Counted from the first letter of the stretch, positions 53,166 through 64,000 are shown. The stretch is DNA of 64,000 nt from Mytilus californianus (GCF_021869535.1 NW_026262659.1:1798001-1862000); one strand, 5' to 3'. Program-made: numbers and translations. The notes: generated by a model not told the origin, from the letters alone.

Positions 53166-53639
53166 ATAAATTAAAATAATTGGTTTGTTATTGAAATATG
53201 ATAAATAAAGTGACGACCTCTGTTAACTTCCAAAAAAAACGCAAGTCATACCCTCCGTCTCACAAAAAACGGCAACAATTGCATCCTAAAACTTTTTATT
53301 ATTTGAGATATACAGATATGTGAATAAGAACCATTGGGGCACATGACTATGTGAAAGAATTCCAGGTACTCTGTTTTGTTTGCATAAACAGGAGGTCATA
53401 GATCAACGTTTTCCTTACGTTTTAGGAGTTATTGCATTGTGTATGAATGGATTTTCATAGTCATTTCAGTTGTCTGTTGGTGTTCTCCCCCCTTTTGCCA
53501 ACTTCCAAGAAATTTCAGTGGCTATAAAAAATAGCATTTTCTAAATAAAAACCTTACACAAATACAAGCTCAAAACACTCAGCTAATCTCTGCAAAAATT
53601 ACTAAAACAAACTATTTACATGTTAAGCCTGACATATAT

Positions 53640-54130
53640 TGATTGCAGCTAACATTCAGATTCAGTCTACGCTTAAAGTTTTTCTGTTATCAATAACTTT
53701 GTCAAAGTTTCATAGACTTTTATGAAACTTGGACAGAAGCTTGTTTGTGACAACAACAAAAAACAGTATCGAGAGCAAAATTTGGAAAATATTTGTTTTC
53801 GTTTTTCCATATTTTACTGCTAAATGGACTTAGTGCTTTTACACTTAACATTCATATTCAATCTAAATTTAAAGTTTTTCAGTCATCAAAAACCTTCATG
53901 TAGTATTATGAAATTTTGACAGAAGCTTGTTTATGACAAAAAGACAATATCATCAAGAGCAAAATCTTGGAAAAAAATTTTGTTTTTCGGTATTTTACTG
54001 ATAAATGGACTTATTATTCTTTTTCCCAGTTAACAAGTAGATACAGTCTGGGGTTAAATTACCTACCCATCATATACTTTGTCTAACGTTCTTAGAATTT
54101 TTTTGAAACGTTGGTAGAAGTATCATAATG
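53640..54130. repeat. Degenerate tandem repeat, about 190-bp units
   Basis: Blocks starting at about 53650 (TAACATTCAGATTCAGTCTA), 53848 (TAACATTCATATTCAATCTA) and 54030 (TAACAAGTAGATACAGTCTG) share the following AAAGTTTTTC, GACAGAAGCTTGTTT and TTTACTG.TAAATGGACTTA words. Two and a half units. Confidence 0.7.
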
Positions 54131-54443
54131 ATTAAGAGATCATGGCTGAAGCAAACTGTGTAAAACATAGTTTTGTGTTATTTAAAACGAAACTGATGTG
54201 AAGAAAATACAGTTAACAAAGTACAGACACATTCTTTACCTGTGGATAGCTTATAAATCTCTTAATGTAATTTCCAATTACGTAAGAATTGTGAATTAAT
54301 ATGCATTGGGGAATATGTTCTCAAATTTTAACTTTAAGACAGAATAATACTTACGTAATTGCTTCCCATCCACATCTCTCTTCAAATACTTTTTTTGAGA
54401 ACGCTGTTCGTCGAGAGAGACAAGTCAATCACGCATGTGTGAT

Positions 54444-54735
54444 CACTACACACCAGTAAAAATCTGAAATGACTTATATATGTACTCGACTGTACTGATT
54501 TTTACTCGGTCAGTCTGAATTGATCTGAAATGTACTCGATATTCCTCGACTGTAGTCTGAACCATACTTAACAGTCTTAACTTCTACTCGACCTTGACTC
54601 AACTAGTACTTAACCATTTTATATTCTCGACCAAGTCTGAACCATGCTCGACCATGTCTGAACCATACTCAACCTAGTCAGAACCATACTCGACCTATTC
54701 TGAACCATATGTCTTAACATGCAACCTAGACCTAT
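54444..54735 (+). mobile_element. Solo left end of the CACTA-type element
   Basis: Begins CACTACACACCAGTAAAAAT and carries the same subterminal words (CTGAACCATACTCGAC, ATGCTCGACCATGTCTGAA) as 41054-41375. No right end follows: PLE sequence starts at about 54741. Confidence 0.75.
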
Positions 54736-54740
54736 TAAGG

Positions 54741-55540
54741 ATGGTGCTGCATAATAAGTTATTTTTTATCTTTCCTGTATCTTTTCTCGTCTTTTTCATT
54801 TACACTATCAGGTTTTTAAAGTATGGAGCTTGTGGATCCAAAAGTGTTTTCGCTTCTTCTTGTCACCGTGGTGTCTCTTTCAGTGTTCACTTCTATAATT
54901 TGAAAACATTGTTAAAAGGATGTTTCTTTGAGCGAAGATGTCTGGTGAGGGGACATTTTTTGTTGCTTTTGTACCATGATCGATGGGTATTTAGCCGAAT
55001 ATTATATTTTTCGATTGTTTCTCCCACGTACTGAAGGCTACAGGTGTTACATATTAATACTTCAATTTAGTTCTTTGTTTTACAGTTGGAATTTACGTAG
55101 ATGGTATAACTTTGTTTTGTAAAGGAGCTGATGAAAGAACTGCTAGTATTGGCAGCTTTACAAAATAAACAATTCCTTCTCCCACATTGTTTGTAGCAAC
55201 CAGGAGTTGTAGTAGGTTGCTTCGTTAATACAGCTGTCACTAATTTGTCACGGATGTTTTTACGTCTCCTGAAGGCCATGACTGTTGATGAGGAATATAT
55301 ATATTTTTTTCAAATTGGAGTCATTCTCTTTAATTTCTAATGCTTTCGAAAAATGGAAGATACATTTTTGAAATCGGAATTGTAAGTGAGAACAAGAGGT
55401 GTTCTGTTAACTCCTTTATTTTATCCTTGTACTCAAGAAGTTCTTTGCGGTTAAATCTGTTTGCCTCTTCGATACAGTATTTTTTCTTTTCATACTATTA
55501 TCTTCAGAAGCACGCATTACACTAATATTTGTGTAAAACA
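54741..55540 (-). pseudogene. Penelope-like element 3' half, minus strand
   Basis: From 55540 downward: EEANRFNRKELLEYKDKIKE (end of RT), LTIPISKMYLPFFES, then after a frame change the open stretch 55279-55067 MAFRRRKNIRDKLVTAVLTK with a CGRRNCLFC cysteine cluster. The GIY-YIG part follows (CNTCSLQYVGETIEKYNIRL and RLNTHRSWYKSNKKC, LTRHLRSKKHPF). A decayed end with NEKDEK lies near 54800. A plus-strand ORF in the same place is only its antisense. Stops remain after VNSNCKTKN and elsewhere. Confidence 0.75.
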
Positions 55541-55790
55541 TTCAAAACATTTAACTAAAAGGAACTTCCAACTGAACATCATAAAAATTATGTAAAAATA
55601 AATAATAAACTATATTCAAAATAGAATTGTACCAAAAGGTTTAAACATCAAAGTGAGTCCCCAGACACCGGGACAGAAATCCAATAGGTTTATGAGACGT
55701 TGGAATGAAATTTTGTTTTAACTGTTCAATCTGGCTACTACAACTGTTACTTTCTTTTTCAACCACAAATTACAAACAAATTGAAAATGA
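55540..55790. other. Spacer between two head-to-head PLE pieces
   Basis: No coding signature; may contain PLE 5' sequence. Confidence 0.35.
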
Positions 55791-56815
55791 AATCTGATAT
55801 CATCAACAGTAGTTACATTTTACTTGACGATTTACCAAAGAATAAAACGTATCTTCGAAGATATCGTAAACATGGAACAATCCAAACAAAGGAAATGATT
55901 TCAAAGAGATAAAGTTCACACTGTTACTCCACAGCAGCATATTAATGATATCAATACTACAAACCATAAAGCCCCTAGAAAAGAAAATTTAATAGACGGA
56001 AACTAAAAACTGAAAGTATTGTTGTGAATTTGTAATCTAAAGAACTGACATGTGCTGAAGAATCTGTTTTAGTAAAGGTTTGAACTTCTGTCCTGTCCAG
56101 TCAAATGTAAATAACTTTCACCCAGACGAGGACTTAGACCAATTAACTAGATGTTTACGTTTGAAAGATTTATTCTACAACAGAGGCAAGAAACATCTTG
56201 AAAAAGCCGGACTTACAGATTCAGATACTGAGGATAATGAAGAAGTCACGTACATCCCGAAATTTAGGAAGAAACCACCAAAAAGTAAAGACGAAAATTT
56301 GGAGCTAGGTCTGATATAAAATCCTGCATAACAAATAAAAAAAAGTTATAATTTATCCAAGTCAGAAAACATCGCTTTGAAAACATTTAGATACCAAAAA
56401 GATATTGTAATAAAACCCGCTGACAAAGGGGGCGCTGTGGTTGTTATGAATAAAACAGATTTCATGGAAGAGGGGAGTCGTCAACTGTCAAATTCCAATT
56501 TTCACAAGCAATTAACAACAGATCCATCACAAAATACTATTCGAAAAATCAACAACACCCTAGAAGAGATGTACGACCAAAAGCATAGCGGTAATGACAC
56601 CTTTGATTATCTTCGTCCGCCTGAGAACGATGCCAAGGCTGAAAGAGTATATGTGTTGCCTAAAATACACAAAATTGGCAATAGAGGTCGACCAATGGTT
56701 TCAGCAAATAGTCAGACATCTAAAAAGATATCTAAATTTATAGACCATCACTTAAGACCTCATGTTAAAAAACTACCCTCTTACATTCACGATACGACTG
56801 ATTATTTCAAATGAA
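55790..56815 (+). pseudogene. Penelope-like element 5' half
   Basis: The N-terminal domain has LRRYRKHGTIQTKEM near 55855, then KGLNFCPVQSNVNNFHPDED and LTRCLRLKDLFYNRG (56075-56195), and DSDTEDNEEVTYIPKF. After a stop near 56319, the open stretch 56377-56814 holds IVIKPADKGGAVVVMNKTDF, VYVLPKIHKIGNRGRPMVSA and FIDHHLRPHVKKLPSYIHDT. It is cut off just before RT motif A by repeat sequence at 56816. This is the same subfamily as the pieces at 57310, 63600 and (minus) 54741, and related to the element at 2221. Confidence 0.8.
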
Positions 56816-57310
56816 CTGTTGACACATAGATATGTCTCGCCTGTCGGCATGAAATGCAGAAAAAGACAATCTGATAGACAGCAACATTGCTAATTAATTC
56901 AAAGCCTCTGGACTATGTGGGCAGGACCTTGAAATGGTCAACAAACTGAGATATACAGACAGTAATGTAACTATATAGAACATATCATTGTCTATTGTAA
57001 GTAGTTCCTAAACCTAACTCAAGCAGACAACTTAAAATTGAAAATTGCTTATTAATTGAAAGTGGCTGGACCATGCTCTAGGAGACAGGGCCTCGAAATA
57101 GTCCTCAAACTGATATGAACTGACAGTAATGCAACTACATACAAATATCCTTGATCTATCACAATAAGATCCTATCAAACTAACTAAAGCAGAAAACTTA
57201 ACATTGAAAATTGCTTACTAATTCAAAGTCACTGGACCATGACCTAGGGAACAGGGCCTAAACAAATTCGTCAAACTGATAGGTACTGATAGTAATGCAA
57301 TCTCAATACG
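56816..57310. repeat. Tandem repeat, three units of about 160 bp
   Basis: TAATTCAAAGCCTCTGGACTATG-type words begin at 56894, 57054 and 57219, each followed by AGG..CAGGGCC and CAAACTGATA. The first bases (GTTGACACATAGATATGTCT) are a known mussel repeat word. Confidence 0.7.
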
Positions 57311-57660
57311 AAGAAAACAGACAAACATCAGTTTCTCTATCCAAAAAGTTGACATCCCAAACACTGCTCCCGTGGTATCCTTTTCATTCAGGCATTGCGA
57401 ATCAGGAGAATATGGTCAACTGAAAATAAGCAAAATGCTAGACTTGGAAATATACGTAAACATCTAGTTGTTCGAGGTTACAGTAACAATAGTATTGATA
57501 CAGCCTTTGAAAAAGCGCGGAGAAACTCTGGAGTACAAGGATAAGAATAAAGGAGTCAACAAAACATCTCTTGTACTCACTTACCATCCCGATTTTAAAA
57601 ATGTGTGATCCATTGTTTGAAAGCATTGGAATGGAAAATTATAGAGAATGACTCCAATTT
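57310..57660 (+). pseudogene. Penelope-like element, RT C-terminal shard
   Basis: Across frames: VSFSFRHCESGEYGQL, RLGNIRKHLVVRGYSNNSID, RETLEYKDKNKGVNKT, LVLTYHPDFKNV, and IENDSNLK at 57650. It corresponds to the segment before the MAFRR start of the 54741 piece. RT motifs A to C are missing. Confidence 0.7.
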
Positions 57661-57859
57661 GAAATAAAATGCTCCACTGGGTGCAGCTTGATACGAACTC
57701 AGAGGTCAAACCTGAACCGTTAGGGCAAGCAGTGACAATACATTTAAGCTTGACAGAGCTCTGACTTTGGATTGTGATTAAACAACTGACGCATCATAGG
57801 TTTCTGACACAGAACAAATTTTGTCAACGAACAGCAAAATTTGAAATCGGACTTTCATT

Positions 57860-58110
57860 TTTTCTGGTCCAATATCCAAAGTCTAAATGCACGATTAGAT
57901 TCAGCATATCATAAATTCCAAGAATACATTTTTTAAGAAATCAAACAAAGTTTAATTTTGGACCCTTTGGACATCAATGTAGACCTATTTGATGACAGGG
58001 CCATAAATCCAAAATCTAAATACAAGGTTAGATTCAGCATATCAAAGAACCTTATATATTCAATTTGTTGAACCCGATTTGGACAGATTCAGCATATCCA
58101 AGTACACCTA
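57860..58110. repeat. Mussel-type tandem repeat (family E)
   Basis: AAATCTAAATACAAGG-type words with GATTCAGCATATCA and TCAAACAAAGTTTAATTTTG recur about every 130 bp. The same family forms the longer array at 61960-62880. Confidence 0.65.
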
Positions 58111-58184
58111 GAATTAAATCAATTTATTTATTAATGGACAATATGAGCTAAATTTTTAAAGGGGTTCACTTCGTCAAAATACAT

Positions 58185-58327
58185 ATGTATATAAAAATGG
58201 AAAAATATTGTTTGTGCTGTATTTAGACTCCTCTACCAAGAAATTTGTTTTGAATGCAAACGTATAAAAATTGCGGTTTTCATCCAACGCAATCATAGGT
58301 TTAAACGTTGTTTTCAATTTACACTTG

Positions 58328-58345
<18 letters not shown>
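58185..58345 (+). repeat. Retrozyme-unit fragment next to (TA)n
   Basis: TTGTGCTGTATTTAGACTCC, ACCAAGAAATTTGTTTTGAA and AAAATTGCGGTTTTCATCC match the 538-bp unit at 1850-1966, followed by (TA)n at 58331-58359 and then the SINE. No hammerhead. Confidence 0.85.
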
Positions 58346-58358
<13 letters not shown>

Positions 58359-58364
58359 TCATAA

Positions 58365-58530
58365 CTACTCTAAATATCAGCACAACAATGTTAAATCTGC
58401 AAACTTGCGGAAGCTAATTTTTGTTCATCCCTCGCCGGGATTTGAACTCATGCTATTAGGATATCAAGACAACACGGCCTACACTGTGTCCATCGCTCTA
58501 GACCACTCGGCCACCTAGACTGAACTAAAA
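58365..58530 (-). mobile_element. tRNA-derived SINE
   Basis: Same body and tail as 5328-5495. The B box is GTTCAAATC here (minus strand), a one-base change, with GGTGGCCGAGTGG as A-box region. Confidence 0.7.
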
Positions 58531-58739
58531 AAGTTCAGCCTTCGTAACACAGTACATATATACTTTTAAAATAGTATCATAATAAATTTTAAAAACAGTG
58601 CTTAGAAAAAAGCCTTGGTTATCCCATAAAAGATAACATAGTATAGCTTATTTCCAATGGGGTCCCTTGTTTGAAAATAAACAAAAATAATATTTCAATC
58701 TATTGTTAACATTTGACTTTCACCACACAAAAAAAGATC

Positions 58740-58960
58740 AAATGTTTCTTAAAAAACATATAAAAAATCTCCAGTTTCTATATTTCTTGCTGTTATTTTT
58801 ATTGTTCTTTAACTGCAGTCTTAAAAGCAGATCTATTTGATATATTTTGTATGTTGGAAGGTAGATTGTTCCTGTCTTGTATAGCATTATAGACAAAGTT
58901 ATTTTTATTACAGTTTTTAATATTTGGTACAAAAGCGTTCGATTAAGACTTGATCAGACC
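58740..58960 (-). pseudogene. Possible LINE RT C-terminal fragment
   Basis: One minus frame gives VPNIKNCNKNNFVYNAIQDR, then NNLPSNIQNISNRSAFKTAV, resembling the WN.LP..I....F. ending of LINE RTs, with R in place of W. It is short and without other motifs, so only tentative. Confidence 0.35.
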
Positions 58961-59425
58961 ACGTTAAGATCAAATCAGACCAAAGGACAAAATTCTGTTT
59001 AGATTTTGTAAGATCGTGTTCAGTCGTGTTAAGATTTTAAATAGTCTGATGCAAAACGGGCGACACTTTCTCTGTTTTTATCAAGGGTTGCTCCACCTTT
59101 ATGAATAAAATCGGCAACGCTTGGAGGAAATTCTTTTGTGGTCTTTTAATGTATTATTGAATGTCTATTTCATTAAATAACGTTTGCAAACTTACAGTTT
59201 ATTTATTTTTCCGATAGAATTTTTAACATTTAGTTGGTTATATAAGAAAAGATTACTTGTTGTAACCGGAAAAGTGTGTAAGTCATTAACACTTTGCAGT
59301 CGTACTCTCTGACATTAAGTAATCCTGTATTTATTCATTCCGTCTGTAAAAATATAAAGATTAGTAATATATCTCAAAAATGTTCTTAAACACATTTTCG
59401 TGTGTAATGTATAATAAGTTGTTCC
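58960..59425. other. No recognisable gene
   Basis: Three approximate repeats of AAGATC/AAGATTTT words near 58950-59040; otherwise nothing supportable. Confidence 0.4.
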
Positions 59426-59429
59426 TAAT

Positions 59430-59830
59430 ACAGGCAACAGTAGTATACCGCTGTTCAAAAGTCATAAATCGATTGAGAGAAAACAAATCCGGGATACAAA
59501 CTAAAACCGAGGGAAACACATCAACTATAAATGGAAAACAACGAAATAACAGAATACAGAAGTGCAACAAAAAACAAACAACAATGCATCATTCATAGAA
59601 ACGAACTATTAAATAACAACTGCCATATTCCTTACTTGGTACAGGACATTTTTAAGAAAAAAATGGTGGGTTGAACCTGGTTTTGTGGCTAGCCAAACCT
59701 CCGCGCTTTATGGCAATGTTAAATACACCGCTAAAATGACAACATTACATGATGGGAACAGAGTACAAATAAATGCAAAAACACCAAAGACAGAGATATA
59801 CATAAATTAATAATATAATAGTACATTTCG
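59430..59830 (-). repeat. Family C repeat, minus copy
   Basis: Inverse of 28885-29330; carries GGTGGGTTGAACCTGGTTTT and AGTAGTATACCGCTGTTC. Confidence 0.85.
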
Positions 59831-60428
59831 ACATGTTAACCACATAATAACAACGAATAACTAAAATAATTTAGGACAGTACACAAAAACAGCTTAATAG
59901 AATTACGAAGTGTGTGTCTGTAACACGAATGGATCAACGCCACAAAAAGTAACGTCACTGGTAAATTTCTGAAAATTGGATATAAATCAAGATTAGGTTT
60001 CTAATTATGTTGTTTGATGTATTTTATAACAATTACAAGAATATGTATATAGAATTGTGTTAGTAATAGTGCAACTAACTATGTCGGCCTTTCTTCCAAA
60101 TCAAACTGTGTAAAACAAATAAATCCTGTGCACATAGTTGCTTTAAACTAAAATCATACAAATGAACTGGGTGATTAATTATCTTTACTTTTACATACGC
60201 ATGGAAAATAAAAGATAGAATCACAACTACAAACGATAAGACACAAAACAATATCTGATCAGAATTATAAAAATAAAACTTCGTAACTAAATACATGAAC
60301 GCTGGATAAACAAATACCGAAACAGGTCTTATAGCAATGTGAATTAACACTCAGTAAAACAGTCATATTCGGGAATAGGTCACGTTCGGTACTTAAAAGA
60401 CCAGACGACGTAAATGGTAAACCACAAT
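59830..60428. other. Possible downstream part of the adjoining RT pseudogene
   Basis: An open minus-strand stretch (60350-60075) encodes two hydrophobic segments (VYPAFMYLVTKFYFYN; LFCVLSFVVVILSFIFHA). It has no family signature that I recognise and may be chance in AT-rich DNA. Confidence 0.25.
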
Positions 60429-61700
60429 CTAAGACGTGGTAATAATGTCGTTAGTTAGTTTAGACAAAGACACATCATATAGATCAACCAATTCGTGATG
60501 GTGTCCATAAAGTTTACGGAGTGTTATTTTTAATCTTTCCTCCTCATAACTCTGTTTGAGCAGTTTCTGCGTGAGGAGCACACTCCTGTATATAAAGTCC
60601 ATATAGTGTGAACATGCACGAGCATAACGTATCAATTGATATCTGTAAACACCATTATGTATGGGTATGTTACTGCTGAGAAATGGGAAATTGATTATTG
60701 GGAAGTTAAAATCATCCCGTTTGTCATAAATTTTAGTGTGAAGTCGTCCATCTGTGTCTATATTGAGGAAAAGATCAAGGTATGAAGCAGTCCTTCTAGT
60801 ATCAGTAGTATCCTTAATTTCAAGTTCACTGGGATATATGAGATGAAGTACTAACTGAAATATAGGTTATTCAGTGATAGGACATCATCAATATATCTTA
60901 AAGTAATATTAAAGAATTTCGCAAGGTGCTTTTTTTTTTGCCTTTTAGAAGGTTCTGAATGAATTCTGCTTCATACGAGTTAAAAATAAATCGGCCAGAA
61001 GGGCTGCACAATTAGAAAAAAGTAAAATCACAAAAATACTGAACTCCGAGGAAAATTCAAAACGGAAAATCCCTAAACAAATGGCAAAATCAAAAGCTCA
61101 AACACATCAAACGAATGGATAACAACTGTCATATTCCTGACTTGGTACAGGCATTTTCTTATATGGAAAATGGTAGATTAAACCTGGTTTTATAGCTAGC
61201 TAAACCTCTCACTTGTATGACAGTCGCATAAAATTCCATTATATTAACAACGATGCGTGAACAAAACAAACAGACATAATAGGTAAAATGTCAAAAATAG
61301 GGGTACAGTAGTCAACATTGTGTTATAATCTAAATCACTATGAAAACAAACAAGTATGTAACAAAGAAGCACAAAAAGGCATATAGACAAAGCACATTAG
61401 CAAAAATGAAAGACAAGAATACAAAAATTTACCATAGCACAACAACACAATGACGGGATGTATAAGTACAGAGCCACGTCATATGTAACAAAGAAACACA
61501 AAAAGGCACATAGACAAAGCACATTAGCAAAAATGAAAGACAAGAATACAAAATATTTTACCATAGAAAAATAACACAATGACCCCATTGGAATACCGAC
61601 TGTCTATTGAAATATCAATCGTCCAAAATTATCAAACAAATACGCACTTAAGATAATGTGTAAGGAATTAATACATCACAAACTTTTCTTCATTCATTTA
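60429..61700 (-). pseudogene. Penelope-type RT, interrupted by a family B repeat
   Basis: Minus strand, from 61670: AYLFDNFGRLIF, TVGIPMG (first half of motif B, about 61600). Then comes an unrelated insertion 61012-61588, then NCAALLADLF (second half of motif B, 61010), EAEFIQNLLKGKKK, LRYIDDVLSLNN (motif C, IDD coded by 60884-60892), KIYDKR-like region and RYARACSHYMDFIYRSVLLT with LRKLYGHHHELVDLYDVSLS (60635-60429). Stops and frame changes are frequent. Same family as 12540-14640 and 30960-31700. Confidence 0.75.
61012..61588 (+). mobile_element. Family B repeat inserted in RT motif B, with internal duplication
   Basis: One end is AAAAAAGTAAAATCACAAAA, as in other family B copies. The outer part holds two copies, 127 bp apart (from 61355 and 61482), of TATGTAACAAAGAA...ACACAATGAC. 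The flanks are the two halves of one conserved RT motif, so the block is an insertion with definable ends. Confidence 0.75.
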
Positions 61701-61960
61701 AATATTTAATTTCCATGATCGTTAAAATGTTTAAGTAAGCAAAATTTCAATTAACTTCATTGTTCCTGTCCTGGAGTGGTAATATCAGAAACTGGACATA
61801 ATCATCTCTGCATATCAACACACTTATTTTTTTCTTTTAAACATCTGTTTCTTAAGTACTATTATCTGTCCATTTATCAGCATAAAAGACAGATTAACCG
61901 CTCTACTTAACCACTTTATAATCAAGAGAAGATATGAAACTTTCAATCTGAAGGGTTTAG
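61700..61960. other. No recognisable gene
   Basis: AT-rich spacer. Confidence 0.35.
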
Positions 61961-62880
61961 ATGTAAAATGAAAAGTCTTTTAAAAATCTAAACAACTTAA
62001 TTATATATATATATAACCTTTAATATATTCAAAATACCTAATAATGAAGAGTAAATTTCAAACGATATTTATACAAAATTTCTATTATGAAATTCAATTT
62101 GATGCGATATCTATTTTAACTATGACCCTTCTTATAATTGTTCTCAATTGTGCAATACAGCTCTGAACTTGGATAATGATTATATATTTGACATAGTATA
62201 GTTGCTGACACAGAATGAATGTGGTCTAAAAATTTGACGTTTACCTTTTATGGCCCAATATACAAAATCTAAATACGTGGTTAGAATCAGCATATCAAAG
62301 AACCCTAAGAAATTAAATTTTTGATGAAATCAAACAAAGTTTAATTTTATACCCTTTGGACCTCAATGTGAACCTATTTGATAATCGGACACAAAATTCA
62401 AAATCTAAATACACGGTAGGATTAAGCACATTGAAGGACCCCATGTATTCCAGTATTGATGAAATCAAATAAAGTTAGTTTTGGATCCTGATTCCCACCA
62501 GCTTGAAAACTGGGCAAAAATTCAAAAATCTAAGTACATGTTTAGATTCAGCATATCAAAGAACCCCTTGAATTCATTTTTTTAGAATCAAACAAAGTTT
62601 AGTTTTGGACCCATTGGACCTAAATATGGACCAACTCGAAAACAGGGCCCAAAATCCCAAATCTAAATACAAAATTAGATTCAGCATATCAAAGAACCCC
62701 TTGAATTCATTTTTTTAGAATCAAACAAAGTTTAGTTTTGGACCCATTGGACCTAAATATGGACCAACTCGAAAACAGGGCCCAAAATCCCAAATCTAAA
62801 TACAAAATTAGATTCAGCATATTAAAGAACCCCAAGAATTGAAGACTGATTTAAACCCAATTAAAATTAGTCAACAAATA
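61960..62880. repeat. Mussel-type tandem repeat array (family E)
   Basis: Units of about 130-135 bp starting CTAAATAC and containing GATTCAGCATATCAAAGAAC, TCAAACAAAGTTTAGTTTTG and GGACCTAAATATGGACCAAC. The units 62530-62662 and 62663-62795 are both 133 bp and nearly identical. Confidence 0.85.
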
Positions 62881-63530
62881 AGCAATTTATAAAAACTATT
62901 AGAAAAGTATTGTGTGTGGCCCCTTTTTCCTAATCAGCTAGGGTGAGAATCAATCCCAACCTTCTTTTTATGGTATGGAACCTTGTGGTACAATTTCATA
63001 GAAATCCATACTGTTATACTCAAGTTATTGTCCGGAAACCAGAAATTCCTAGGTGTTGACCCTTTCTGACACTAATTCCTAAATGGTTTAGGCCATAACT
63101 CCCAAAATTACTCCAAACCAACCTTTGATGCATGGAATATTGTGGTGCAATTTCAAAGAGATCCATAGACTTATACTCAAAGTATTGTCCAGAAACCAGA
63201 AAATCCTAGATTTTTGGAAACTAAACGGTTAGCCTCATGACCCCCAAAATCATACCCAACCTTCCTTTTGAGGAATTGAAGCTTCTGGAAAAAACGTCAT
63301 AGAGATTAATACATTGTCCTGAAACAATAAAAATACTTGCTTTGGCCCCTTTTTGGCCCCTAATTCCTTACTATCTAGGACAATAACACCCAAAATCAAT
63401 CCCAACCTTTCTATGGTGGTATGGAACCTTGTGCTAAAATTTCATAGAGATCTATACCCTTATACTGAAGTTATTGTCTGGAAACCAAAATGTCTTAGGA
63501 CGACAAATATCTTTGGACGAAAATGCAAAC
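62880..63530. repeat. Mussel-type tandem repeat, about 170-bp units
   Basis: Recurring words CCCAAAATCA...CCCAACC, TATGGAACCTTGTG, TTTCATAGA(G/A)ATC and TTATACTCAAGTTATTGTCC appear three to four times. I recall this as a widespread mussel intergenic repeat. ORFs across it have no protein meaning. Confidence 0.7.
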
Positions 63531-63599
63531 ATCGCCATAACATACCCATGATAATACGAACGCAAAAATTTTGCGGTCATTTAAAAACGTATCGTCCTC

Positions 63600-64000
63600 A
63601 CCACCAGCTAGCATGCAGTCATGGCCTTCAAAAGACCTAAAAACATCCGTGACAAGTTAGTGACAGCTTTATTAACGAAGCAACATATTTCACCACCTGG
63701 TTGCTACAACCAATGTGGGAGAAGGAATTGTTAATTTTGTAAAGCTACCAATACTAGCAGTTCTTTCATCAGCTCCTTAACAAAACAAACGTTATTCTAT
63801 CTACGTAATTTCCAACTATAAAATGGAGAACTAAATTGATGTATTAACATGTAACATCTGTGGCATTCAGTACAATGGACAAATTTAATATTCGGCTAAA
63901 TAACCATCGATCATGGTACAAAACCAACAAAAACTGTCCCCTCACCAGATATCTTCGCTCAAAGAAACATCCTTTTGATAATGTTTCTTTTCAAATTATA
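63600..64000 (+). pseudogene. Penelope-like element GIY-YIG shard, running off the window
   Basis: Starts MAFKRPKNIRDKLVTALLTK (63620 on) with CGRRNC, then a stop, SSFISSLTKQT, and after frame changes VTCNICGIQYNGQ-type nuclease entry, HRSWYKTNKNCPLTRYLRSK (63910 on) and KHPFDNVSFQI at the window end. Very close to the minus-strand piece at 54741-55279 and the natural continuation of 57310-57660. Confidence 0.7.

Noticed and set aside
54741-55034. 97-codon plus-strand ORF with a hydrophobic start
   Set aside because: Antisense of the PLE GIY-YIG region on the minus strand, which has clear family motifs.
60075-60350. 91-codon minus-strand ORF with two hydrophobic segments
   Set aside because: AT-rich DNA gives hydrophobic translations easily. 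There is no start context or homologous copy in the window, so it was kept only as a low-confidence note.

Overview
This is an AT-rich eukaryotic window. It very probably comes from a bivalve mollusc and most likely from a mussel (Mytilus). That rests on recognition by memory of several interspersed families that are very abundant in mussel genomes, for example the one starting GATGTGGTATGATTGCCAAT, the one carrying AAGCTCAAACACATCAAACG, and the one carrying CGCCAGACGCGCG. No database search was possible. There is no bacterial-style gene organisation, and no host gene can be called with confidence. Almost all of the window is transposable elements, many of them dead and nested in each other.

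Layout. 1-1966 is a tandem array of a 538-bp unit, and each complete unit junction carries a hammerhead self-cleaving ribozyme, which is the hallmark of an animal retrozyme. 1967-5327 is a degenerate Penelope-like element (PLE) bounded by inverted terminal repeats; its outer ends are (TA)n plus pieces of the same 538-bp unit. 5328-5490 is a tRNA-derived SINE. 5525-15300 is a patchwork of LINE 3' ends, foldback elements, mussel-type interspersed repeats and a 2-kb dead Penelope-type reverse transcriptase on the minus strand. 15370-16380 is a broken gene of an unnamed family. 16385-18290 is a second dead PLE with a hairpin MITE inside it. 18280-25406 is a degenerate Ty3/gypsy-type LTR retrotransposon (gag, protease, RT, RNase H, integrase, two LTRs). 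It is followed by a cluster of CAAACGTGTCC words. 26300-28110 holds PLE endonuclease shards, a SINE and a PLE terminal repeat.

28150-41050 is repeat-dominated and includes long hairpins, a further RT fragment and an internally deleted LTR element (38328-40157) inside a 65-bp satellite. 41054-43022 is a complete non-autonomous CACTA-type DNA transposon with repeat-studded termini and a TAT target duplication. 46620-49576 is another element bounded by TTCAACGTTGA repeats; inside it lies a plausible three-exon transcription unit with a 37-bp minisatellite in its second intron. 53600-64000 is tandem repeats, another CACTA end, and shards of one PLE subfamily and one Penelope-type RT.

How it fits together. 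Two self-cleaving RNA architectures occur here: intact hammerheads in the 538-bp array, and decayed hammerheads in the PLE terminal repeats. The retrozyme sequence is physically joined to PLE ends at three places. This agrees with the idea that PLE machinery moves retrozymes. None of the retroelement protein genes looks intact: RT, protease and endonuclease reading frames all carry stops, frameshifts, lost catalytic residues or nested insertions.
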